DNA of 32,263 nt from JBOGVA01 sp050692195 (GTDB lineage Bacteria > Actinomycetota > UBA4738), in NCBI GenBank assembly GCA_050692195.1, contig JBOGVA010000008.1:1-32263 (forward strand). The letters run 5' to 3'. The position numbers and the translations under genes are program-made. The stretch's first letter is position 1; each line of letters starts with the position of its first letter. The notes under the pieces are model-generated. The model made no database searches, was not told where the DNA came from, and was given only the letters and a program-made list of their open reading frames with translations. Of this stretch, positions 22,956 to 29,631 are shown in pieces.

Positions 22956-24405
22956 GGCCTCTCCTCCCTTTCGTATCGTCTTGCTTCACCCGGCCCTTCC
23001 CACCCCGAGCGCGGGCCGCACGCTTGCGTTCGGCGTATCCCGCTACGGTGCGCTGCTCCGCCCGCTCCACGGCCAGCGCCCCGGCGGGCACGTCTCGGGT
23101 GATGACCGACCCTGCCCCCGTCGACGCCTCCTTCCCGACCTTCACCGGTGCGATCAACATCGTATCCGAGCCGATGAAAGCCCGGTCGCCGATCACCGTC
23201 GGATGTTTCTCGTAGCCGTCGTAGTTGACGGTGACCGTTCCGGCGCCGATGTTGGCCCCCTCGCCGATGGTGGCGTCGCCTACGTAGGAGAGGTGGGGTA
23301 CCTTGCTTCCCTTTCCCACCCTGGACGCCTTGATCTCGACGAAGGACCCGGCCTTCGCTCCCTCCGCCAGCACCGTGCCGGGCCTCAGATGGGCGTACGG
23401 GCCGATGGCCGATCTCCCGCCGATGCGGGACTCCCTGACAACGGAGAACGTGACTTCGGACTCGTCGTCGATCCTCGAGTCGGTGATGCGGGTGGCTGGG
23501 CCGATGGAGCAACGGGTCCCGATCCGCGTGTTCCCCTGGAGGAACGTGAGCGGGTGAACCACCGTATCCGGCCCGATCCGCACGTCCACGTCGACGTAGG
23601 CCGTGGCCGGGTCCAGGAAAGTCACGCCGTTCGCCATGTGCCGCTCGACGATGCGCCTCCGAACGATGTGTGTGACCGCAGCGAGCCCCCCTCTCGAGTT
23701 CAGGCCGAGGGCTCCACCAAAGTCCGCCGCGACGGCCGAGACGGTCTCACCCTTCTCCAACAGGATGTGGATGACGTCCGGAAGGTAGTACTCACGCTGG
23801 CGGTTCTCCCTGCTCACAAGGGGCAGCGCCCCGAACAGGTCCTCCCGGCGAAAGACGTAGACGAGGGTGGAGACTTCCCTGATCCTGCGCTGGTGGGGCG
23901 AGGCGTCGGATTCCTGGACGATCTCCACGAGCTGATCGCCTTCCCGGATCACTCGTCCGAACCCGGACGGGTCGTCCAGCACGGTGGTGAGGATCGTGCC
24001 TGCGGCCCGGGTTCGACGGTGCACCTTGAGGAGGCTCCTGACGTGGTCCTCCGTCACCAGCGGGTCGTCGCCCGCCAGGACCAGCACGTCCTCGGCATCG
24101 CCGATCGTACCCTCGGATGCCGCCACGGCGTGCCCCGTTCCCAGGGGCTCGCCCTGGTGGACGAATGCCGGCTCGGGCCTCAGGCCCCACGACCGGACGG
24201 CCTCCTCGACCCGTTCGCTGCCCTGGCTTACGACCACCGCGAGTGTGGCCGGCCTGGCGGCGATGGCCGCCTTCGCGACGTGCCAGAGAGAAGGCCGGCC
24301 GCAGACATCGTGCAGCACCTTGGGGCGATCCGACTTCATCCGCTTGCCTTCGCCCGCGGCGAGGAGCACTGCGGCGAGCTTTCGGGGAGGGGTTCGTGCT
24401 GCCAA
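22948..24405 (-). CDS. glmU: Bifunctional GlmU: GlcN-1-P acetyltransferase / GlcNAc-1-P uridyltransferase
   Basis: 485 residues. Makes UDP-GlcNAc for peptidoglycan. The N-terminal pyrophosphorylase has 'LAAVLLAAGEGKRMKSDRPKVLHDVCGRP' (nucleotide loop), 'GEPLGTGHAVAAS' and 'VLAGDDPLVT'. The C-terminal left-handed beta-helix shows hexapeptide repeats: 'GPYAHLRPGTVLAEGAKAGSFVEIKAS', 'KVPHLSYVGDATIGEGANIGAGTVTVNYDGYEKHPTVIGDRAFIGSDTMLIAPV'. I place the start at the TTG at 24403-24405, nine bases after AAGGA, because the family sequence begins there; the frame is open further upstream but passes across the tRNA region. The tail is Arg/Lys-rich. Confidence 0.96.
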   Translation of the reverse strand: MAARTPPRKLAAVLLAAGEGKRMKSDRPKVLHDVCGRPSLWHVAKAAIAARPATLAVVVSQGSERVEEAVRSWGLRPEPAFVHQGEPLGTGHAVAASEGTIGDAEDVLVLAGDDPLVTEDHVRSLLKVHRRTRAAGTILTTVLDDPSGFGRVIREGDQLVEIVQESDASPHQRRIREVSTLVYVFRREDLFGALPLVSRENRQREYYLPDVIHILLEKGETVSAVAADFGGALGLNSRGGLAAVTHIVRRRIVERHMANGVTFLDPATAYVDVDVRIGPDTVVHPLTFLQGNTRIGTRCSIGPATRITDSRIDDESEVTFSVVRESRIGGRSAIGPYAHLRPGTVLAEGAKAGSFVEIKASRVGKGSKVPHLSYVGDATIGEGANIGAGTVTVNYDGYEKHPTVIGDRAFIGSDTMLIAPVKVGKEASTGAGSVITRDVPAGALAVERAEQRTVAGYAERKRAARARGGKGRVKQDDTKGRRGRG

Positions 24406-24444
24406 GCCACCGTCCTTCCGCTCGATGGAGCCCGGGTTGTGAGA

Positions 24445-24473
24445 TTTGTACCGGCGGGGCGGAGTGGGGGCAA
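24445..24473 (-). promoter_or_regulatory. Candidate promoter for glmU-prs
   Basis: On the minus strand: -35 TTGCCC (24468-24473), 17-bp spacer, -10 TACAAA (24445-24450). The predicted leader to the TTG start is about 33 bases. Confidence 0.5.
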
Positions 24474-24517
24474 CCGGCCTTCCCGGCAAGGCGATTATGG
24501 CATCCTGATAGGAGCAC

Positions 24518-24589
24518 TGGCCCTTCGTCCAATTGGCAGGACGCCGGGTTTTGGTCCCGGAAATCCGCGTTCGAGTCGCGGGGGGCCAG
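24518..24589 (+). tRNA. tRNA-Gln (UUG)
   Basis: 72 nt cloverleaf without encoded CCA. The acceptor stem TGGCCCT pairs with GGGGCCA (one G-U), discriminator G. The anticodon stem-loop is CCGGG-TTTTGGT-CCCGG with anticodon TTG at 24551-24553; the T-arm is CCGCG-TTCGAGT-CGCGG. It lies opposite and upstream of glmU, as in mycobacteria. The IS110-family element begins right after its 3' end. Confidence 0.93.
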
Positions 24590-25666
24590 CTAGACATCCC
24601 ACGGGTGGGGGCCGTCAAGCCACGGCTTCGAACGACGGCGGCCAGGCCACCTCTTCCCGGTAGAGCTGCCGGTTCTGCAGGCACCCGTGGAGGATCCCCA
24701 CCAGCCGGTTGGCCAGTGACCGGAGTGCCTGGTGGTGCGACTTCCCGCGTAGCACCTCCGGGCTCTAGCATCTGCGTAGCGGGTCGGGTCGTCCCCGAAC
24801 TCCGCGAGCACCCGGGCGCCGAGGACCAGGCCGAGTCCGGGAAGACTGCGCAGGATCTCGGCGTCTGGGTGGCTCTCAAAACGGTCGGCCAGCTGGGTCT
24901 CCAGCCGGGCGATCTGGTGCACGAGCCGGTCGATCACCACCACGAGGGAGCCCACCACCGAGCCGTACGCTTCGGAGAGGACTGGCGACGCCTCGAGCTG
25001 GGGCGCTCGCAGGGCCTCCAGGATCTCCGCTGCCCGTCGGTCCAAGTGCCGGGTCCGCCCAGAGGCGACCAAGGAGCGGCGGACCTTGGCCAGAGTGAGC
25101 CGGCGGCCCCGCTCCGGCGTCGGGGCTATCCCCAGGACACTGCACGCCTCCACGGTGCCGAGCTCGGGGAAGGCTCGAAGCGCCGCCGGGTAGAACTCGC
25201 GAAGGGCGCTGCGCAGAGCGCTCACCTGGCGCTGCCTTGTCCAGATCAGGCTCTGGTGGGCCCTGGCCAGCACCTTCACCGCCTCGGCCAGCCCGGAGTC
25301 CCCGGCCACCTCCCGGTGGTTGTGTCGGTCCGTTCTGATCAGGTCGGCCAGGACCTTGGCGTCCCCAGGGTCGGACTTGGCCCCCGACGTCGCGTGGCGC
25401 TCCCGGTAGCGGGAGGCCGCAAAGGGGTTCACCGCGTAGACCCGGTAGCCCGCCGCCACCAGCGCTCCCACCAGCAGGCCCCGGTCGGTCTCGATGCCGA
25501 CCAGCACCTCGCCGGGCTCTTCCGCGTGCTCGGCCACCATGACGTGCAGCCGGGCCAACCCCTCCACCCCGTCACCTACCCGACCCTTGGCCAGCACCGC
25601 GCCTCCCTCGTCGAGCACGCAGACGTCGTGGTGGCCCTCGGCCCAGTCGATCCCTACGAAGATCAC
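24590..25666 (-). pseudogene. IS110-family transposase, C-terminal deletion/frameshift
   Basis: 358 residues as read. The N-terminal RuvC-like DEDD domain is intact: 'GIDWAEGHHDV' (Asp near residue 6), 'LVGIETDRGLLVGAL' (Glu) and 'SDPGDAKVLADLIRTDRH' (two Asp). The central coiled region and the start of the Transposase_20 domain, 'ILRSLPGLGLVLGARVLAEFGDDPTRYADARA', also read normally. The usual segment with the catalytic serine ('P-x-T-x-x-SG'-type) is then missing. The normal C-terminal end 'GKSHHQALRSLANRLVGILHGCL' is found in another frame from about 24760 down to a stop at 24615. An internal deletion of roughly 50 codons plus a frame change is the simplest reading, so the enzyme is probably inactive. 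Start GTG 25664-25666. Confidence 0.85.
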
Positions 25667-25883
25667 CGCCCCCTCCTCTCGCCTCCGATCGATGAGCCCC
25701 GGAGGGGACGCGCGGCGCGCTAATGGATCAGTGCTCGAGGCACGTCATCCCACCAGCCGTCAGCTTCCCCTCACCGACCGGTGGGGGCACGATCTAGCCG
25801 TAGAGCTCGAGGCTCAGCTGACCTGAGTGCTCACCCGCCGGCGGCTCGGGCACAGCATGCCCTACGCATGCCGTCGGGTCCCA
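25667..25883 (-). ncRNA. Possible IS110 bridge-RNA region (5' noncoding flank)
   Basis: 217 bp without a gene between the transposase start and the ispE stop. IS110-group elements (e.g. IS621) encode a bridge RNA in the noncoding end upstream of the transposase. This stretch has several short inverted repeats: CCTCCGATCGATGAGCCCCGGAGG near 25682-25705, paired GCATGC motifs near 25856-25870, and GGCTCGGGC/GCCGGCGGC near 25841. Position fits; structure was not computed. Confidence 0.35.
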
Positions 25884-26789
25884 TTAGCTGCTCGCGGTTC
25901 CGGCGGACCAGACCTCCACCCCCCGCGAGGAAGAGACTTCGTTCTGGCCGGGGATCAGGGCGGCCAGCGTGGGACCGCTGCCGCACATGACGACGCCGGA
26001 GGCTCCGGCGGAGAGCAGCCGATCCCTTGCCTCCCTGACCGCAGGGTGACGCCGGAGCACGGGCACCTCCAGATCGTTGTACATGAGTCCGCCCGCCGCT
26101 TCGGTATCGCCTTCACGCGCCGCCTCCATCAGCGCGGCTGGATCGGGGCCCGTCGCCCCTCCGTCCTCCTCCCACCACCGGAAGGCGTCGGCGGTTCGCA
26201 CCGGGAAGGGAAAGGTCTCCACCAACCAGCGAAAGGGACGGACGGTCACCGGGTCCACCCGTTCCCCTCGACCCCGAGCCAAAGCCGGGCCGCCCACCAT
26301 AAGGGCAGGCACGTCGGAGCCCACGTCGGCCCCGACCTCCACAAGCTCGTCTGACTTCAAGCCGCAGCCCCACAGGTCGTTGAGAGCCTTCAGCGTTGCC
26401 GCCGCATCGGCGCTGCCTCCCCCCATGCCTGCTGCCGCCGGCACGCGCTTCGTCAGCACGATGTCGGCGAAACCTCTCGCGCCGGTCCGCTCGCCCAGCG
26501 CCGTGGCCGCCCGGAGGACGAGGTTCGACTCGTCTCGAGGCACGAGCCTCGTCAAGGACGCATCGCCGGTGACCTCGAGAGAGAGCGAGAGCGTCCGGAA
26601 CTCGCCTGGATCCGCGTACGCGTGGATCTCCAGGCGGTCGGCAAGGGAAATGGGAAGGATGGCCGTCTCCACCTCGTGGAATCCGTCCGCTCTGGCCCCT
26701 AGGACCCGGAGGAACAGGTTCAGCTTCGCCCGTGCCTCCACGACGCTGGTGTCCGGAGTCCCGGCCTCGCGGCCCTCCCGATCGCTCAT
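25884..26789 (-). CDS. ispE: 4-diphosphocytidyl-2-C-methyl-D-erythritol kinase
   Basis: 301 residues. The GHMP kinase of the non-mevalonate isoprenoid pathway. Motifs: 'ARAKLNLFLRVLGARADGFHEVET' (N-terminal, substrate Lys), 'VPAAAGMGGGSADAAATLKALNDLWG' (ATP-binding glycine loop), 'VGSDVPALMVGGPALARGRGE' (catalytic Asp) and 'GVVMCGSGPTLAAL' (C-terminal GHMP motif). The ATG at 26787-26789 overlaps the rsmA stop (ATGA), so the two are coupled. The order rsmA-ispE is conserved in actinobacteria. Confidence 0.96.
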   Translation of the reverse strand: MSDREGREAGTPDTSVVEARAKLNLFLRVLGARADGFHEVETAILPISLADRLEIHAYADPGEFRTLSLSLEVTGDASLTRLVPRDESNLVLRAATALGERTGARGFADIVLTKRVPAAAGMGGGSADAAATLKALNDLWGCGLKSDELVEVGADVGSDVPALMVGGPALARGRGERVDPVTVRPFRWLVETFPFPVRTADAFRWWEEDGGATGPDPAALMEAAREGDTEAAGGLMYNDLEVPVLRRHPAVREARDRLLSAGASGVVMCGSGPTLAALIPGQNEVSSSRGVEVWSAGTASS

Positions 26790-27751
26790 CCGGACGACAC
26801 TTGCGACCGGATCTGGCTCCATCGCCGGGCGAGACAGGCGAACTCGGGGAGGCCCAGCCGCTCGGGCCTGGTCCGGGGCTCGATGCCGCATCGGGCGAGA
26901 GCGTCCCTGGCCTGGTCCGCGTCCATCCCCAGCCGGACCAGAGCGCCTCGCATGGTCTTTCGTCGCTGGCCGAACGAGACGCCCACCACCTCCCACAGGG
27001 CGGCTTCGTCCACCTCGACCGGGGCGTTGCGCCGCACCAGGGACACCAGGACCGAGTCCACCTTCGGTTGGGGCCAGAACACCGACCGGGAGATACGACG
27101 GACCACCGATCCCTCGGCGCGGTAGGCCACCCGGACGCTCACTGCGCCGTACTGAGGGTGGCCGGGATCCGCCGTCAGCCGCTCGCCCACCTCTCTTTGC
27201 ACCATCACCAGAAGCCTGAGTACCCGCGGCTCCCGCTCCAGGATCCCCATCACCACGGGGACGGCGACGTTGTAGGGGAGATTCGCCACCACGGTCCATG
27301 GGCCCGGGTGGGGGAGGAGCGCACCCCAGTCCGCGCTCACGGCATCGGCTACTTCGAGCTTCACTCGTTCCAGGCCTCCTGCAACCTCCTCCAGGGGCGG
27401 GATGAGCCTCCGATCGAGCTCGACGGCAACAACCTTCGCCCCCGTCTCCGCCAGCGCCAGGGTCAGGGAGCCGAGCCCTGCCCCCACCTCAAGGACGCGG
27501 CTCCGGGGACCCAACTCCGCAAGTTCGGCGATGCGGCGGGCCAGAGCCGGCTCGATCAGGAAGTGCTGGCCGAGCGCTTTCTTGGGCCGGATCCCGTGAC
27601 GGGCCGCCAGCGATCTGAGGGTGCTCGGGGTGAGAAGGGTTCGGCTACCAGGTGATGACGACGTCCGCCACTCCCTGCGGGAGCGGCGCGATCTGGACGA
27701 AGGCGTCGTCGCAGAGGTCGATGATCCGTCCGGGGACGCCGTAGGGTCCAC
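26786..27751 (-). CDS. rsmA: 16S rRNA dimethyladenosine transferase RsmA (KsgA)
   Basis: Dimethylates the two adjacent adenosines of the 3'-terminal hairpin of 16S rRNA. Motifs: 'RPKKALGQHFLIEPALARRIAELAEL', SAM loop 'VLEVGAGLGSLTLALAETGAKVVAVELDRRLI', catalytic 'NLPYNVAVPVV', and 'VMVQREVGERLTADPGHPQYGAVSVRVAY'. The start is unresolved. The only canonical in-frame codon upstream of the family sequence ('LLTPSTLRSLAARHG') is a GTG at 27749-27751, 107 bases inside the RlpA/G5 gene, and it gives an implausible Ser/Arg-rich N-terminus. The real start is likely close to 27640 with a non-standard codon, or the local sequence is in error. Confidence 0.92.
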   Translation of the reverse strand: MDPTASPDGSSTSATTPSSRSRRSRREWRTSSSPGSRTLLTPSTLRSLAARHGIRPKKALGQHFLIEPALARRIAELAELGPRSRVLEVGAGLGSLTLALAETGAKVVAVELDRRLIPPLEEVAGGLERVKLEVADAVSADWGALLPHPGPWTVVANLPYNVAVPVVMGILEREPRVLRLLVMVQREVGERLTADPGHPQYGAVSVRVAYRAEGSVVRRISRSVFWPQPKVDSVLVSLVRRNAPVEVDEAALWEVVGVSFGQRRKTMRGALVRLGMDADQARDALARCGIEPRTRPERLGLPEFACLARRWSQIRSQVSSG

Positions 27752-28601
27752 GGTCGTTGATTACCACAGTCACCTTCCTCCCGTTGTCGAGGTTGGTGAC
27801 CGTGACCTCGGTTCCCTTCGGGATCGTGCGATGGGCCGCGGTCAGCCCGGGGCCGTCACAGATGTCCCAGTCGTACCAGGAGGCCTGGCCGTACTGGGTG
27901 CCGCCACTCGGCTCCTCTTCGGGAGCCGGGCCCACCAGGATCACCCTGGACGTCGTCTCTGAGAGGACCTCCTCGGTCAGGAGCTCCCGCCCTGCCTCCC
28001 GGCCGTTCATGTAGATGACCCGATAGGTCCTCACCTCCAGTCCGGCTGCCCCCTCCTCCTGGACTTGCGACTGGTCCACGCCCAGATCCTTCGAGTATCG
28101 GATGAGAGTTTCGAACGGCGTGATCTCCTGGACCGTCTCGACGACCCGGCGGATCTGGATCACCCGAAGTCGAAGCCCCGTGCGGAGGATCGCCCTGCGC
28201 GAAGGTCTGACCACGTCGCTCCTGGCCAGGCGGATGTCCATGGCTCGCAGCAGATCTCGGATCGTGACTGCGTTGGTGAGGATCGGCGTGGGAAGTCCAC
28301 CCCCGACCTTGAGGGTGAGGGCGACGGCGCGGATGCCGTCGGGAAGCTTGGCCGGCCGCGACAAGGCCACCCGCTCTGCGGCCTCGAAATTCTTCGAGGG
28401 TTCTCCCGACAACACCCACACACGGGAGCTGGGTGACGACTCTGCCTCGTCGACCGACAGCGTGAGGTTCAGGGTGGGATCGACCAGCGCGTTGCCGAAA
28501 GCGAGAGGTATCGAGGTCCGGAGGAGGCTTGCTCCGACCAGAAGAGCCACCGCCACCGGACCGAGACGCCGCACCCTCATCGACATGTCCACACCATTCA
28601 T
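27645..28601 (-). CDS. Secreted DUF348/G5/RlpA-like double-psi barrel cell-wall protein
   Basis: About 318 residues from the ATG at 28599-28601 (ATGs at 28586 and 28580 are alternatives). A signal peptide ('RRLGPVAVALLVGASLLRTSIPLAFG') is followed by a DUF348-like module ('AVTIRDLLRAMDIRLARSDVVRPS'). A G5 domain comes next ('EITPFETLIRYSKDLGVDQSQVQEEGAAGLEVRTYRVIYMNGREAGRELLTEEVL', shown in part), then an acidic linker and an RlpA-like barrel ('GQASWYD', 'LTAAHRTIPKGTEVTVTNLDNG', 'VVINDRGPYG', 'GRIIDLCDDAFVQIAPL'). The His of 'TAAH' and Asp of 'NDRG' correspond to RlpA lytic transglycosylase residues. In mycobacteria the same locus, tatD-X-rsmA, holds rpfB with DUF348/G5 plus an Rpf domain. 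Confidence 0.85.
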   Translation of the reverse strand: MNGVDMSMRVRRLGPVAVALLVGASLLRTSIPLAFGNALVDPTLNLTLSVDEAESSPSSRVWVLSGEPSKNFEAAERVALSRPAKLPDGIRAVALTLKVGGGLPTPILTNAVTIRDLLRAMDIRLARSDVVRPSRRAILRTGLRLRVIQIRRVVETVQEITPFETLIRYSKDLGVDQSQVQEEGAAGLEVRTYRVIYMNGREAGRELLTEEVLSETTSRVILVGPAPEEEPSGGTQYGQASWYDWDICDGPGLTAAHRTIPKGTEVTVTNLDNGRKVTVVINDRGPYGVPGRIIDLCDDAFVQIAPLPQGVADVVITW

Positions 28602-28661
28602 CGATCTGCGCAGGGGGAGGGTGCCACCGTGTGGCGGCGCTGCGCTGTGGAAAACTCGTGG

Positions 28662-28691
28662 ACCGTAGCAAACACTCAACCTCTAGTGCAA
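28662..28691 (-). promoter_or_regulatory. Candidate promoter for the RlpA/G5 gene
   Basis: On the minus strand: -35 TTGCAC (28686-28691), 18-bp spacer, -10 TACGGT (28662-28667). The leader to the ATG at 28601 would be about 55 bases. The LexA-type palindrome lies about 10 bases upstream of the -35. Confidence 0.45.
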
Positions 28692-28700
28692 CCTGCAAGC

Positions 28701-28714
28701 CGAACGTACGTTCG
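28701..28714. promoter_or_regulatory. LexA-type palindrome CGAACGTACGTTCG, second copy
   Basis: A perfect 14-bp palindrome identical to the core of the operator at 21096-21109. It lies between the tatD stop and the RlpA/G5 gene and fits CGAAC-N4-GTTCG. It matches the SOS box consensus, but the outermost bases (TA/GC) differ from the other copy. Confidence 0.6.
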
Positions 28715-28742
28715 TAGGCTTTTTGGGGGCAAACCGAAGGGT

Positions 28743-29618
28743 TCAGCGGATGAGCGGGAATGCTCGCATGGCGTTGTCCGTGGTCACCCGGACCATCCGA
28801 TCGAGGTTCAGACCTCGGGCATCCGCCATGGCCTGTAGCACGGCGAGCACGTTCGAGGGGTTATTCGTGCTGCCCCGAAGCGATTGCGGGGCTAGGAAGG
28901 GAGTGTCGGTCTCCGCGAGGAGGCGCTCCTCCCCCACGAGGGCCGCCGCAGCCCGAAGTCCCTCGGCATTCGGATAGGTGAGGTTTCCGGCGAAGGAGAC
29001 GAAGTAGCCCCGAGCCTCGGCCTCGTTCACCACGGACTCGTCTCCGGAGAAACAGTGCAGCACCACACGCTCCGCTCGCTCCCGCCCCAGGATGGCCAGC
29101 GCGTCCTCCCAGGCATCGCGGACGTGGACCACCAGAGGCTTGGCCGTCTCGCGGGACAGGGCGACGTGGGTCCGGAAAGCGAGGCGCTGATCCTCGGGCG
29201 GGGAAAGTCTTCGGTGGTAGTCGAGGCCGGTCTCTCCTACCGCAACCACCATGGGGTCGGCCAGCAGCTCCTCGATGGCGGCGCCGGCCCTCCGATCGAA
29301 TTCGGAGGCCGAGTGGGGATGCATCCCGGCGGTGCCGAAGACGCCCCGGAAGGACTCCGCGAGCTCCGCCGATCGCCGGCTGGTCTCCGGATCGATGCCG
29401 ACACAGACCAGTCTGCCGACCCCCCTTTCGCGGGCCGCCGCGATGACCTGGGCCGGATCGGCATCCATGAGGAACAGGTGGCAGTGGGTGTCGACGGCCC
29501 CGGGCTCCACCTCGGGTTCGGCTTCCGTCTCGGCAGACTCGGCGGCCGCGGCCTGCGACTCAACCTTTCCCTCGGGGCCTGAGGGCCCTGGATCGACGGG
29601 GGTTCGCTCCGGGTGCAC
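28743..29618 (-). CDS. tatD: TatD family metal-dependent DNase
   Basis: 291 residues from the GTG at 29616-29618, 14 bp after the metG stop. The first ~30 residues are an unusual Glu/Ala-rich, low-complexity extension ('AAAAESAETEAEPEVEPG'). The TIM-barrel metallohydrolase domain follows with 'VDTHCHLFLMDAD' (HxH metal ligands), 'GTAGMHPHSASEFD', 'VVAVGETGLDYHRRLSPPEDQRLAFRTHVALSRE' (Glu ligand), 'PLVVHVRDAWEDAL', 'VVLHCFSGD' and 'LLAETDTPFLAPQSLRGSTNNPSNV' (Asp ligand). TatD proteins are Mg-dependent 3'-5' nucleases or deacylases. The locus metG-tatD is conserved in actinobacteria. Confidence 0.94.
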   Translation of the reverse strand: MHPERTPVDPGPSGPEGKVESQAAAAESAETEAEPEVEPGAVDTHCHLFLMDADPAQVIAAARERGVGRLVCVGIDPETSRRSAELAESFRGVFGTAGMHPHSASEFDRRAGAAIEELLADPMVVAVGETGLDYHRRLSPPEDQRLAFRTHVALSRETAKPLVVHVRDAWEDALAILGRERAERVVLHCFSGDESVVNEAEARGYFVSFAGNLTYPNAEGLRAAAALVGEERLLAETDTPFLAPQSLRGSTNNPSNVLAVLQAMADARGLNLDRMVRVTTDNAMRAFPLIR

Positions 29619-29631
29619 CGCCGGTTGAGGG

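Larger units (their letters stand above)
24590..25883 (-). mobile_element. IS110-family insertion element, damaged
   Basis: The element fills the space between tRNA-Gln and ispE. It comprises a transposase frame on the minus strand and about 215 bp of structured noncoding DNA at its 5' side. No terminal inverted repeats or target duplication were found, as expected for IS110. The outer limits given are the flanking genes, not proven element ends. Confidence 0.65.

Noticed and set aside
22918..24663. 581-codon plus-strand open frame across glmU and the tRNA
   Set aside because: Antisense shadow of glmU/prs in high-GC DNA; no family resemblance, and it passes through tRNA-Gln.
24590..25883. 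Terminal inverted repeats or target-site duplication for the insertion element
   Set aside because: None found; only a shared AGCT near both flanks, too short to matter, and IS110 elements normally lack them.
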